Below, one piece after another: positions 29,807 through 40,400 of a DNA stretch of 64,000 bases. The stretch is from Ajuga chamaepitys (lineage: Eukaryota; Streptophyta; Magnoliopsida; Lamiales; Lamiaceae). Position 1 is the first letter of the stretch. Each line of letters starts with the position of its first letter. The stretch covers positions 38,234,133 through 38,298,132 of the forward strand of contig OY282504.1 of assembly GCA_958295605.1 (NCBI GenBank). Reading direction: 5' to 3'. The notes under the pieces were generated by a model, which was not told the DNA's origin, searched no databases, and worked only from the letters and a program-made list of their open reading frames with translations. A program made the translations under genes and the position numbers.

Positions 29807-31406
29807 TGTAACACCCCACATTTTTCTGCATATAATTTATTTACAAACTATATTATATATTTAATAAAAAATATTACTTATTTTGGCCAATTATGAGGTT
29901 TAGGCTCAAATCACCTAGTGGCAGCATAAGGCCCGACTAGTTGTTAAGTAAGTCCATTCGAATTTTTCAAGCCCAAGTACATACATGCATCATAAATCAT
30001 TCATTTTATCAAGCCCAAAACATGCATCATATTTCCATTTAATAATTATTACTTATTTAATTTATTTTCTTGTTACATATCCGTAAAGTGTCGTAGATTA
30101 CATTATTTCTTGATCAGATCCCGATATATACAAGAATTAGCATTCCTAATCTTTTAAGATATACACTTAGATATTGATCCCCTAATCCTCATCCTGTCAG
30201 AATATAGCCTTATCTAATAAGATATGAAACCCTAGGAGACCTATTAATCCCTAACTATAAATACACCATTATATTCACGCCTAACACACGCCATCTTTAT
30301 ACGCAAAAAAAGAAAGAAAGAATAGATACATCGGCTCCTTAAACTGGATTCTTTGATCAAGAACACGGTGGTTAATCATTTACGCAAGGTTTTCAAGGTT
30401 TTATCAGAATTGTTTTTTCTAAGGTGGGGGTTTCTTACTTGTTTGTCATTATTAATTATGTCTGTATGATATGTGTACATGTTTAACTTTTATTATATGA
30501 TTTGTGCCTTGCACCCCTAAGTATGATTGATTAGTTCAATCCCTCCAGTTTTGCATGCTACTTTGCTACATGCCCCTAAGTTATAAGTTATGTGGATACT
30601 CAAGTTATAAGTCATGTAAGTATTTATTACTTACCTCAAGTTTTATGTCATGTTTATAATTGTTATTACATGTTATACTATCAAGGGTGTAATTAGTTTT
30701 GACAAGCACGAGCCGGATGTAGCTCACCCCCACTACTTTTAATATTTCAGGTCAAGGGGCTGGACGTAGAGGAGATGGCGGTACGGTGAAAGCATATGCT
30801 CCAAATATAAATTGATTTTTTCCTATTTTTGGTATTTGCAAGTTAGTCTGAGACATTATTTTCTTAAAAGTTAGATTTTGCTAATTGTTATGAGTTGGAA
30901 ACAATATATATATTTTTTATTTAAATGATTCAAGTTCTTTCTTAGATTGTGGTACTTATGAAATTTAGTTAAAATTTGTGAAGTTATTTTGGTTGTGAAT
31001 GTTATTAGAATCTGATTAAGTAGGAATTGATTTGCATTTTATATAGGCTTGTACATTCACACACACACACACACACTTATACTTGATAGGATAAATTAAA
31101 GTACACTCGTATGGGTCTCTTTCCATACGGTCAATGTAAGTACACTCGTATGGGTCTCTTTCCATACGATCAGTATTATATTATGTATTGTTAATTAATT
31201 ATATTATAAGCATGTCAATGTATGATACTAAATAATCCCTTATTGAAGATAATTGTGTTCGCAAATAGATTTAGATGCATGTTTCATTTGGTTCTTTTAA
31301 CGGCCTGTCTAGTATTGTCTCTTATAGATATATATAAAAAAAAAACAACTACTTATTTCTATTTGAAAATGCTTAAAAATATTTTTATGAAAATCGGGTC
31401 GTTACA
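29807..31406 (+). mobile_element. Solo LTR, Gypsy-type, TSD ATTAA
   Basis: Starts TGTAACACCCC and ends GGGTCGTTACA, forming the short inverted ends TGTAAC/GTTACA, flanked by exact 5-bp repeats ATTAA (29802-29806 and 31407-31411). A CTATAAATAC promoter-like box sits at 30255-30264. Near the 3' end there is an (AC)n run (31056-31075) and a 39-bp duplicated unit (31099-31175). No internal coding sequence. The start resembles the solo LTR at 16279. It is inserted in the left arm of the VPS4-bearing TIR element. Confidence 0.85.
31099..31175. repeat. 39-bp tandem duplication with internal dyad
   Basis: GTACACTCGTATGGGTCTCT followed by TTCCATACG occurs at 31101 and again at 31140 (39 bp apart). 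Each unit contains CGTATGG and its inverse CCATACG, so each can form a small hairpin. It lies in the U5-side part of the solo LTR. Confidence 0.8.
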
Positions 31407-31662
31407 ATTAATCTTGTATGTTAGGCCTTGTCTAGAAAAATTCATGTATGTTAGACAGTTTCAATTTTAGTCATGAATGTTGCAAACTCTGCCCAATTTA
31501 ATAACATGGAATTTGGCACGTGAAGCTAAAATTTGAGGCTTTCTTACAGGGTCCTATGTATCAAAAAGCGGTCCACATGGCATACAACTTCATATAATTA
31601 TTTAGTAGACCAATTAAAAAAAAAAAAAAAATCAATATGATAGATGCAGGCTTCGTCTTGGA

Positions 31663-31884
31663 CTAGGTCACCGCGGAAGCATCCATGTTAGATGTGGGCC
31701 CGTAAACACCTTCATTGAGCACGATGCAGATGCCCTCAGCCCGACGCAAGTATTCTATGAACTTTTGCGTGATAGCTTCCTTAATTTTTGGGTTCTTTTC
31801 GTTCTTGAGGTGTGTTTTGAAATACTCCTCCGATATTGCCTGTCGTACGTACTCGATTGCTTCCTCCTTGAAGTTGCTATACAT
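31663..31884 (-). pseudogene. Captured fragment of VPS4/SKD1 (MIT-domain exon)
   Basis: The minus-strand frame MYSNFKEEAIEYVRQAIS, EYFKTHLKNEKNPKIKEAIT and QKFIEYLRRAEGICIVLNEG matches the N-terminal MIT domain of the plant AAA ATPase VPS4/SKD1, which recycles ESCRT-III at endosomes. Compared with the family it lacks about 18 residues between the first and second helices and stops shortly after the domain, with no AAA module. Upstream on the minus strand (31885 to about 32060) is CA/CC-rich sequence that looks like a captured 5' UTR. It sits between the inverted arms of a TIR element, so it is transduplicated host DNA, not a gene in place. An ATG three codons earlier (31890) is also possible. 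Confidence 0.8.
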
Positions 31885-32626
31885 CGTCATCGATCATAAA
31901 CTGTTGATTATTTGTTTGGTCTGGAGCGATTTTGGCTGGTTTTGTGGGGGTTTTTAAGGGATTCGGGGATTGGTAGGTGAAATTGGGTTTAGGGAATTGG
32001 CTGAGAAAAATGGTGTGGATTGGGAAGCAAAATGTTAAACTGAAATCGGTGTTGCTATTACGAGACTTTAATTTCTGTCATATTGATTATTATTTTTCTA
32101 TATTTTAAATTGGTTTGTTGAGTCATTATATGATGTGGCATATCATGTGGACCCTTTTTTTACACATAGACACTCCTACTGGAAACTCCAAATTTTAGCA
32201 TCATGTGCGAACCACGTGCCAAATCCTGACGAGATTGGATGTCAAAGATGAGCAGTATCCTTATTTTGGTTAATTTTTACAACATACAGGATTAAAATTG
32301 GAATTGTCTAACACACATGAATTTTTTTAGATAAGTTTTAACATACATGACTAATAATGACTTTTTTCCTATATATATGTTGCATGAAAAGTAGTGATGT
32401 TGAAAGTAATGTGTTATGGTTAGAGAACAACTTTTGTATTATAATATATTTTTATTCTTTCTTAATCTCTATATTTGGATTGGGACGGTTGATGAACATG
32501 AAAATACTCGTCTTTTTCTTATTAATCACGTTCATATTCTTATGTAAATTCTATGTGTTTGTCATATCTATGTGCATTTTCTTGTTTATTGCATTCTCGG
32601 GTCCCTATATTCTTTTTGATATGATT

Positions 32627-34271
32627 TAATGCATTTTTTGGTGTTTTGAGTTGTATTTTGAAGGTTAGAAAATTTTGGAAAGAAAGGAGGCTAATCGCAC
32701 ACACTTTCCAATTCCAACCCGAAAATCAAGGCCTAAAAAAGCCTGCATCAGACCCCATCAAAACCCAACTCGAAGATCGTTGAGTCAAAAATGAAAGTCG
32801 TAAAGGGGTTGGATCGAGAAAATGAGAGAAGAAGGTTCAAAATGACGAGGTAAGAAAACGACGCGGGAAAGGGAACGCGCGTGCCCAGCGTGCAAAAACC
32901 AGGCAAAGAAGTAAAAGGCAAGACCGGTACTAGCTTTCTTTGATCCGGTACCGGCCCGTTACCAGACCGGAGTTTTTATGCAGTGAGTTTAGGCTGGATC
33001 CGGTACTGGCCCCCTTGGGTCCGGTTTTTCGTTTTGACACGCAGCTCTTTTGTATTTTATCCCTAACTTTCTCGTTCCAACTCTGATTTGAGCGATTCAA
33101 GATATCACTTGACGGTGAAATGAAGATCTACATCTTCTGTATTTAGGCCGGGAGCTGAATTGACATAATGGAGAGTTGAGCGCATACGGGAGTTCCAACT
33201 CAACAATTAAAAGATCCAAGCTACTTTATTATGTTTTTACCATTGTACCCTTACTTTTTAATTACAATTCCTGCAGATTTTAGAGGGTGTGTGGGGAGAG
33301 TGTTCCCCATATTCATTTAATGCCTGCGTCTTGTATTAACGGTGATTGGTTGACAGATTTCATAGAGTTTGGGTAGTTTATTGTACTCCCAACCCTGGGG
33401 TTTATCATCTTGTTGATTATTTGGTTGATTTAAGGGATACTTTGTGATTGAAATTGATATTATAACTTTGTATGACTTATATCATAGGAATAGCTAATCT
33501 TGGGTATAATGATTCTTCTCGAGGGCCAAAGGGGACAATGGGAGAATCCAAATAGCATATATTGATCTCAATGGATGTCCTAAGGCCTCGCTCCTTAGAT
33601 AGTATCCACTTGGGTGGGGATTTTTAGGATTAATTAGATTATATTAATTAATTTGTTGCATTTGGCCAAGTAATTCTGTTATCAGTTTTTAGTAATTGAA
33701 ATTAGGGTGAATTATTGTGTAATTGATTAATTTGATGAATCCCTGTTTGTGTGCTCACTTGGATTTCTAATTTAGAAGATGACCTTTCGTCACAGCCCTT
33801 AGATTAATCGGTGATCACTTGATGTAAATCCTAGGTTTAGGATGAAACCACACCTTAGGAACCCATTTAGTTTACAGTAACGTACTTAATTAGCTCATAG
33901 ATTTATTTATGTATGTCTAGTAACTAACATAACTCTACATTTCCAATTTGCCTAACTTAATTGAAGCGATAGACCTTTAGTGCGCTCCACAGATACCCTC
34001 TTTGTGGTTCAATTTTATTACCCCTATCTATCCCGTACGGTTGTGGGTAAAAGAAAGCTTTCTTTTATATTTTGAAAACAAGTTTTCCATACAAGTTCAA
34101 TGGGTCAAATCAATTCTGCATAGTTCGTTACGACCTCTCGGTTCAGATATCTACCGAATACTTAGATTTGTAACATAATTTTATTTGGTACAATATAGTT
34201 CAAGGAAAGTTGATTGTCAACAATTTTCCCTATCCGTTTGATGTGCATGGTGCAATTCGGGGTGGGTATCA
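32627..34271. mobile_element. Probable solo LTR with TSD TGATT
   Basis: Between exact 5-bp repeats TGATT (32622-32626 and 34272-34276) lies a 1645-bp block beginning TAATGCATTTTTTGG and ending GGGTATCA. The end has the CA expected of an LTR; the start is TA rather than TG, possibly a point change. The text is unlike its AT-rich surroundings, with GC-rich 'ccggtaccggccc' phrases at 32920-33020 and no coding sequence. Another LTR family here (40773-42183) also ends TATCA. Confidence is moderate because only the TSD and termini support it. Confidence 0.5.
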
Positions 34272-35003
34272 TGATTGATGCTTAAAGGTATTACTTTTCC
34301 TGGCAAAATAAATAATACTTTTAAGTATAAATATTAATACATTTTCATCATGATCACTACAATAAAAACGCAGTATGACAACGATTTTAACCCGTTATTA
34401 AAAACTGGAACTGACTGTTATTGAAGCCAGTGTTGTCTTTTACCTCGCTGATAGACAACAATTTTTTATTGTTGTCTTTCTTGATAAATACAATGAATTC
34501 TGCAACGTATTATAAGCGTTGTCTTTCTCATGAAAGACAATGGTCAATAATCGTTGTCTATCAGCGAGGTCAAAGACAACAGTGGATTCAACAACTATCA
34601 TTTTCTACTAAATACAACGAGTGAAAAGCATTGTCTTTATCTGAAAGAAATCTGTTATTATCTGTTGCCTTTACATGAAAAGAATTGTTGTCTTTCCTCC
34701 TTTACAGTATCTTTTTGTGATGATTTTAAACTATTTTTCTATAGCAATTTTTTATCCATTTTGTTATAATTCTTCAAATTATATGACGCTCTTCCAACAG
34801 TCGTTTGAGAGCCCTTTATAGTTTTTATTGAGCAAAATCTAAGAAGAAAATAAAAAACAAGATAAATAAATATCACTCCACATATGTACTTCGTCTACAA
34901 TGTACGTTGTCTAAACAAGATGTTTCATAAAATTACATTAGTACTAGTACATAGTTCAAAAGACAGGTATTACATTAGCTACATTACGTTTCATAAAATT
35001 ACA

Positions 35004-36950
35004 TTAGTACCAATGACATGATGGGCTACAAACATGAATGTACAACCCCATAAAGTTATCACCATAATATGTCAAATGTTCGAAAAGAAAAAAAACAGCT
35101 GAAGTCAGTTTCTCATCCTCTATTGATAAGGACAACCTAAAAAAATAATAAAACAACAGCCTTAAAATCACATTATAGCCAATGCCAAAGGAGAAAAGAA
35201 AAAAAAATAAAGAAAAAATAAAGAGTTCACTAGAAGAGATCCTAAATAAAACCAAAAAATTGAGTCTTGAGAAAGACTCAAACCATTGCTAATGAAGCCA
35301 AATATACAAATAAAACAACCCTAATACGAAACAAGAATCACAGCTTACTTCTTCTCAGTTTTTGAACAACCATATACCAGTTGTAAAGTTTACTTTTCTT
35401 TCTTGAGCCCCACAGAAAATTTAAGCTACATTAAAATCACCTCCCTGAAATATATAGAAATATTAAATAACATATACTAATTGAAAACCCATTGAAGTTT
35501 TAACAACTAGAATGCACATGCACCGATTGGAGAAAGAACCTGGCTTTCTTTCAATTTTCTGTACATTAATTATCTGCCATTTTCTGATCCTTGCCTGTAC
35601 CAAAACCCAAGTAACCATTAAGCCTAAATTCTAAGGGTTAGAGCTACTAAGCATTCGAAGCAAAATTACACTGAAATGGCAAACAAATATATTGAAATAT
35701 ATATACCAGTGTGCCCTAAGGGTAACATATGTAAAAGAACTCCACATAACTTTATAATACTTTAAAATGTGAAGAGAAATTACAATACACCATACTTTTC
35801 TGTTGAACTACCTGACAAGTTCCCATATGTCAAAACCTGTCATTCAATCAGGCCATCAATATGGATTTAAAAACTTGATGAACCAAAGCAAATAATAAAA
35901 ATAAAAATCTTAAAAAAGAAAATTTTGTAATTGGCTACTTGGATTCTGAAATGGCTTTAGACTGAAAAATAAACTAATCTTAAAACATTAATAAAGGTTA
36001 ATCAACAAAAAAGTATTTAAGGAAAGTACTAGCTTAAACTATTTTAAGTACCACAAACACAAATCATGGGGAAGTTAACTGTAAAGTTTAAAAAGAAAAA
36101 CCATGGAGGATAATGCAAATAAGACTAAAGGGCCTTATTTTTATATGTTAATAAAAGTAAAGATTTCAACACCCAAGGGCATGCTTTTACCACAATTAAA
36201 TATTAATAATTCTTTATGCCAAGAATATGAGACCACTAAATTTGCTATGTAATAAAAGAACAAAATCTGAAGTATGTTGTTATCCCTAGTTTATTTGGAA
36301 CGGAATTTTTTACTATAACGCTGTAACTCCAGAGGAAGGTAGTATAGATGAACACGTAGTATATCTAAGTTAAATTTGGATGACAACAGTAAATTAGTTA
36401 CTCATGGAAAAACAAGCACATATGATAAACTCAGGTAGATGCAAAATTTAGCCCCATAACTTAAGTATCAGCAACAACTGTAAATTTGTAGATTAGCCTA
36501 CCCTCGATTGTCTTAAGACTTGATCCATTGTATGAATGAAGTTGTCTAACAATCTCGTTCAAGTCATACACTTAAAAAATATCCCATTAGGAATAATAGC
36601 TCAAAATTGGATAACTATAACAATAGTTCAAACTCAGTAAAGTTGAAGACTCCAAGCCCAGTTTTCTACTTTTATTTACATGTGCTACTAAAATCGTCCA
36701 GATTTGGTTTCTCTGTTCTGCATAAAAATAGTGTCAACTAGCGGCACAATTGATTCAGGTTAATAAACAAAAAATTTAAATTAGCAACTAACCCATTTAG
36801 TAAATAATAATAATTATGACAAATTAGTAAAGAGATCCTAACCTTGGGGGAATTGAAATTTCTATGGTTTTATCTTCTTATAAAATTGTAAAAGCCCTCT
36901 TCCTACTTGGTAGTAGGTGCAGTGCATTTAAAACTCCCTGCAAAATTACA
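35004..36950. other. AT-rich interior of the CACTA element, no gene seen
   Basis: No coding similarity. The open frame at 35004-35255 (minus) is low-complexity. A phrase 'gtttcataaaattacattag' occurs twice near 34922 and 34988. Confidence 0.5.
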
Positions 36951-37053
36951 CAAACAAACATATCTACACCCGGACATATAATCCAGAAATTTCACAAAAA
37001 AGAAAAAAAAAATAGTTTTCTTTTTATAAAAAATTGAAGTATTTTCCCCTCAC

Positions 37054-37170
37054 TAGATTGATATTGAAGTTGACCAAAGTAGGCAAAGACATGCTAGCAC
37101 TATAAGCTTCTGCATCAATATGTAGATGCTCATATCTCACTTCTATAGTTGGCATATCAATTCCTACTCT
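37054..37170 (-). pseudogene. Captured exon of a PDR-type (ABCG) ABC transporter
   Basis: Minus-strand exon reading RVGIDMPTIEVRYEHLHIDA then EAYSASMSLPTLVNFNINL, matching the conserved N-terminal segment of plant pleiotropic-drug-resistance transporters (RVGIDLPT.EVR.EHL..EAEA). It is bordered by a TTGTTTTCCAG acceptor upstream and a GTGAGG donor downstream, so it was copied as genomic DNA with intron edges. No transmembrane or Walker motifs follow. It is inside the CACTA element and cannot act as a transporter. Confidence 0.75.
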
Positions 37171-38119
37171 GGAAAACAAATTAAAATCATATAAAATTCT
37201 TAACAATATAACTTTTAAAAAAAAAAGATTAAATATATACCAATAATTTATGTTTCTGAGTTGTAATGGAAGTAAATCTTGAAGAACATCTAGATCCAAA
37301 CATTAGCCCTTTTTGAAGACGATCAAGATCCAAAAGATACAAAAGTTGGGCAAGGTTTCTCCTTTATAAACCTACACCATAGGTGCACAGTTACAATGGG
37401 TCCCTCCATCCCTCCAATATTTATAGTGGCCCCCCTCCACCCGTCAGATTTCTTTTAGTTGTATAACTTTCATTCTATACGTAACTGAAACACGCAAGGC
37501 ACTAGACTACAGCTCCCTGCACTAATAAATATACAACTACACAAGATAAACTACTCAATGCCACCGCTATCCAACCCAAGGCTAGTATAAACCATAAACT
37601 TCGGTTGCATTAGGTCGGCTTGATCTGTTTGGGAACTTTTTGTGCTAACTGCGATAAAACAATATCTGGACAAGCAAAGTTTTTAGAAACCCAGGAATAC
37701 TAACGGAATACCAGGCCTTCCCGCTAAACAAAAGTTGGTGGAAGTATATATCAGAGTACAAACTTGTTTATAGACATATCATAAAACCAGACATATTTAA
37801 ATTCGCACCGTTCTCTAAAAAATAATTATATAAGTAAAAAAATCAACTTTTACTCACTTCAAATAAAACATAAACCCTATTTCGAAAAATATTTGGGGCG
37901 AATGGATAGGTACCATGATTTTTGAATAATTACACAAAATTCACAGTGAAAATGTCACAATTTTCGATAATTTCCTGTGAAATCCAATCACTCACAACTT
38001 AAGAAACAGATATTACAAACTAACATTTAATTCTAGGATTTTACTAATCACCAGTTACAGAAGCTCGTTCGGAAAACATATAAATTGGAGAAGAAAAATA
38101 GAGAGGAAAAAGGGAGACT

Positions 38120-38500
38120 TATAATCACGACCGCCGCAAACTCCATCTCTCGTTGTTTAGGCCTTTAGATTCAAACAATAGCCCTTGATCAAATGTTGGA
38201 AGCTTTTCCAAGGCGCCTATTCCAAGAGATATCTCTTAACAATTGATATTATCGAGCAAGGGTCAATTGAACCCCTCTGGTGGCCGATGAGGCTATCATT
38301 TGTGACATTCCTCTCGGAGCTAGCTTCATTTCTGTGATCGGCTCTCCCTTGGTGGTAGCCCCATCGAAATCCCTAATTCCTCCATCTCATCCTCATCTAT
38401 TAGAATAGCGTCCTAGTTGCACTACCGATGCTACACTCTTCTGAACTCGGCCTGATCATGGTCCCTGTCCCTGTCCCTATCCTAGTTGTGATTTGGGCGG
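38120..38500. other. GC-richer block inside the CACTA element, origin unknown
   Basis: Sequence around 38120-38500 has gene-like base composition (for example 'tggtggccgatgaggc', 'ggtggtagccccatcg', and 'gtccctgtccctgtccc') in contrast with the AT-rich surroundings. I see no continuous reading frame or known domain. It may be a second captured host fragment. Confidence 0.35.
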
Positions 38501-40287
38501 AGAGAGGGCACAAGATAAATGAGTTTGAGAGATGCAGAGAAGAGAGGTTGAGATAGTTTTGAGCAATAAAGAAAAGGGGTTTTACACTGATAGAACATGT
38601 GACATTTTTTCTAAGTAGAACCCGCTGATTTTAGATCTTATTTATGTTATCTTCTGCTCTATTTATGCACAAATAGAATTTCCATATTCTAATATGCAAC
38701 CAACAAATTGATCTGTTATTTAAATTTGAGTTTTTACTCTTTTTTAGGCAAATTTGAGTTTTTACTCTTAATTCTTATTAGACTAGTTTCTACTCTAAAT
38801 TTATATAGTGTACAAACAATAAAATATTATTCAACGAGAATATTTTACATACTAAAACGAAAATCACTTGGGATAAGTAATATTTTTTCTGATTTTGGCA
38901 GTAAGCCCATTCCTTAATTATTTTAAATATTCAAAAATCATTTGGACGAGTCATTGCCATACTTATGATTAATTATAAGTCTGATTAAATGATATTTATG
39001 TCTATTATTAGATTCAATGTAGCATTCTAGATTTTTCCGTTGACAATGGAACTACACCAATAATTGAGAAAAAATCTTTTTGCATAACTCTTAACATTTC
39101 TAATACACGAATGTAATCCCCGGATAAACTTGATTTAGTAGTGTATTTTTTATTAAATAACTTATCACTTTTCTATTCACAAAAATAAAAATTAAACAGA
39201 CCCTTGAAAATTTTCACAAGTACTATACTAGTTTACAACATGCGATGAATAAAAATATCAGTAAGAATCTCATAACTATAAATAAGTATTAGAAAATTAC
39301 TTAGCTTTATATGCCATTCACAGAATCATAAGTACTTTAATACTACATAATTAATATATAATTATCTATATAACATATTTTATATATTATGAATATATAT
39401 CATATTGGGATTTAAAGATATCAAGTTTTTTGCTTTTATGTAACCAATGTCAGTCTTCAATCATTTTATTTTTTGAGGGAATGTATGTCTTGAATTAAAT
39501 ATCGTATAAAGATTATTTATTATATTTTTCTTTAAAACATATAGGAATAAATATTTTCCAAATGATGGGTAGAGTATGAACATTATTCTTCAAAAAAGAC
39601 TTCAATACTTGAATAAATGTACTATAATCTAAAATATTTAAAAATTTATTTAATTATCCTAAAGAGAATTATGTGCTAAAGAAAACGGTTGTATGAGTGT
39701 TGTAAAATTTGTTGTCTTTAATAGTATTTTATAGTGATAAACAACATAATATAAATCCGTTGCAAAAACTGTTGTCTATTAGCACGTTTTACAATAAAAG
39801 ACAACACTTATGAAAAATTGTTGTGAAAAATGTTGTCGATTAGCACAAAATTATGCTAATAGACAAAAATAGGAGAAAATTGTTGTTAGTGTTAGCGAAA
39901 CTGTTGTATTTCAGCGCATAATGCATGAATATACAACGCTTTTCTCGAAAAATGTTGTAGAACACTGAAAGACCACAATTTTTGTAGAAAACCGTTGTCT
40001 TTTGTGTGTTGTTATTTAACATTTTTCTTGTAGTGGATGCATTTATCCAGATGTGTAATGCCTTTGGTTATAGAAATTAATACCTTTTAATGAAACATTG
40101 TCCATAATCCGAATCGCAAGGCTCTAAGATTTGTACAACCGGTGTACAAGAGACATACTCATCATAAAATTAGTGCACACCTTTATAGCTAACTAGAAGT
40201 ATGATTACAATAAGGAAAAAAGAAGAAATGACAACAAGGAATACAATTCCCAACCGATCATCAAATGACAACCGATCATTACAATTA

Positions 40288-40385
40288 TGTATTATACACC
40301 GTTGGATTGGTGTATAGATGCATGATGGAAATAATGGTAACCTTCCATCATGCATCTATACACCAATCCAATGGTGTATAATACA
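40288..40385. repeat. Near-perfect 42-bp hairpin
   Basis: Left arm 40288-40329 and right arm 40344-40385 are reverse complements at 41 of 42 positions, separated by a 14-bp loop. Arms begin TGTATTATACACC. The structure lies between the CACTA element and the next TIR element. It could be a tiny MITE/foldback or a source of small RNA; nothing in the sequence decides this. Confidence 0.85.
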
Positions 40386-40400
40386 TGAGGGTAATACCTG

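Larger units (their letters stand above)
18827..32378. mobile_element. TIR element carrying a VPS4/SKD1 fragment, split by two LTR insertions
   Basis: Removing the Gypsy element (18841-29786 plus one GGGAG) and the solo LTR (29807-31406 plus one ATTAA) leaves an element of about 1 kb made of 18827-18840, 29792-29806 and 31412-32378. Its left arm (atatatatgg.., cattattaatc, then 'tgtatgttag..' to about 31590) is the inverse of its right arm (about 32105-32378). Matching blocks on both arms include CATTATTARTC, TGTATGTTA, AAAAATTCATGT, TTTGGCACGTG and GGTCCACATG. The arms are about 200-250 bp. The interior carries a captured first exon of a VPS4/SKD1 gene on the minus strand. No transposase; superfamily unknown because the TSD is unclear in the AT repeats at the ends. 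Confidence 0.7.
34355..40035. mobile_element. CACTA (En/Spm) non-autonomous element, TSD GAT
   Basis: Left terminus CACTACAATAAAAACG (34355), right terminus the inverse of CACTACAAGAAAAATG (ending 40035), flanked by the 3-bp repeat GAT (34352-34354 and 40036-40038). Both subterminal regions (34375-34720 and about 39690-40020) are full of GTTGTCTTT/AAAGACAAC phrases in both orientations, the usual transposase-binding repeats of CACTA elements. No TNP2 transposase is present in its 5.7 kb, so it depends on a partner. It carries an ABC-transporter exon (37054-37170). The rest is AT-rich with no recognisable gene; a GC-richer block at 38120-38500 may be another captured fragment, unidentified. 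Confidence 0.9.

Noticed and set aside
35004..35255. 83-codon minus-strand frame in the CACTA interior
   Set aside because: Phe/Leu/Ser low-complexity from AT-rich DNA; no family match.
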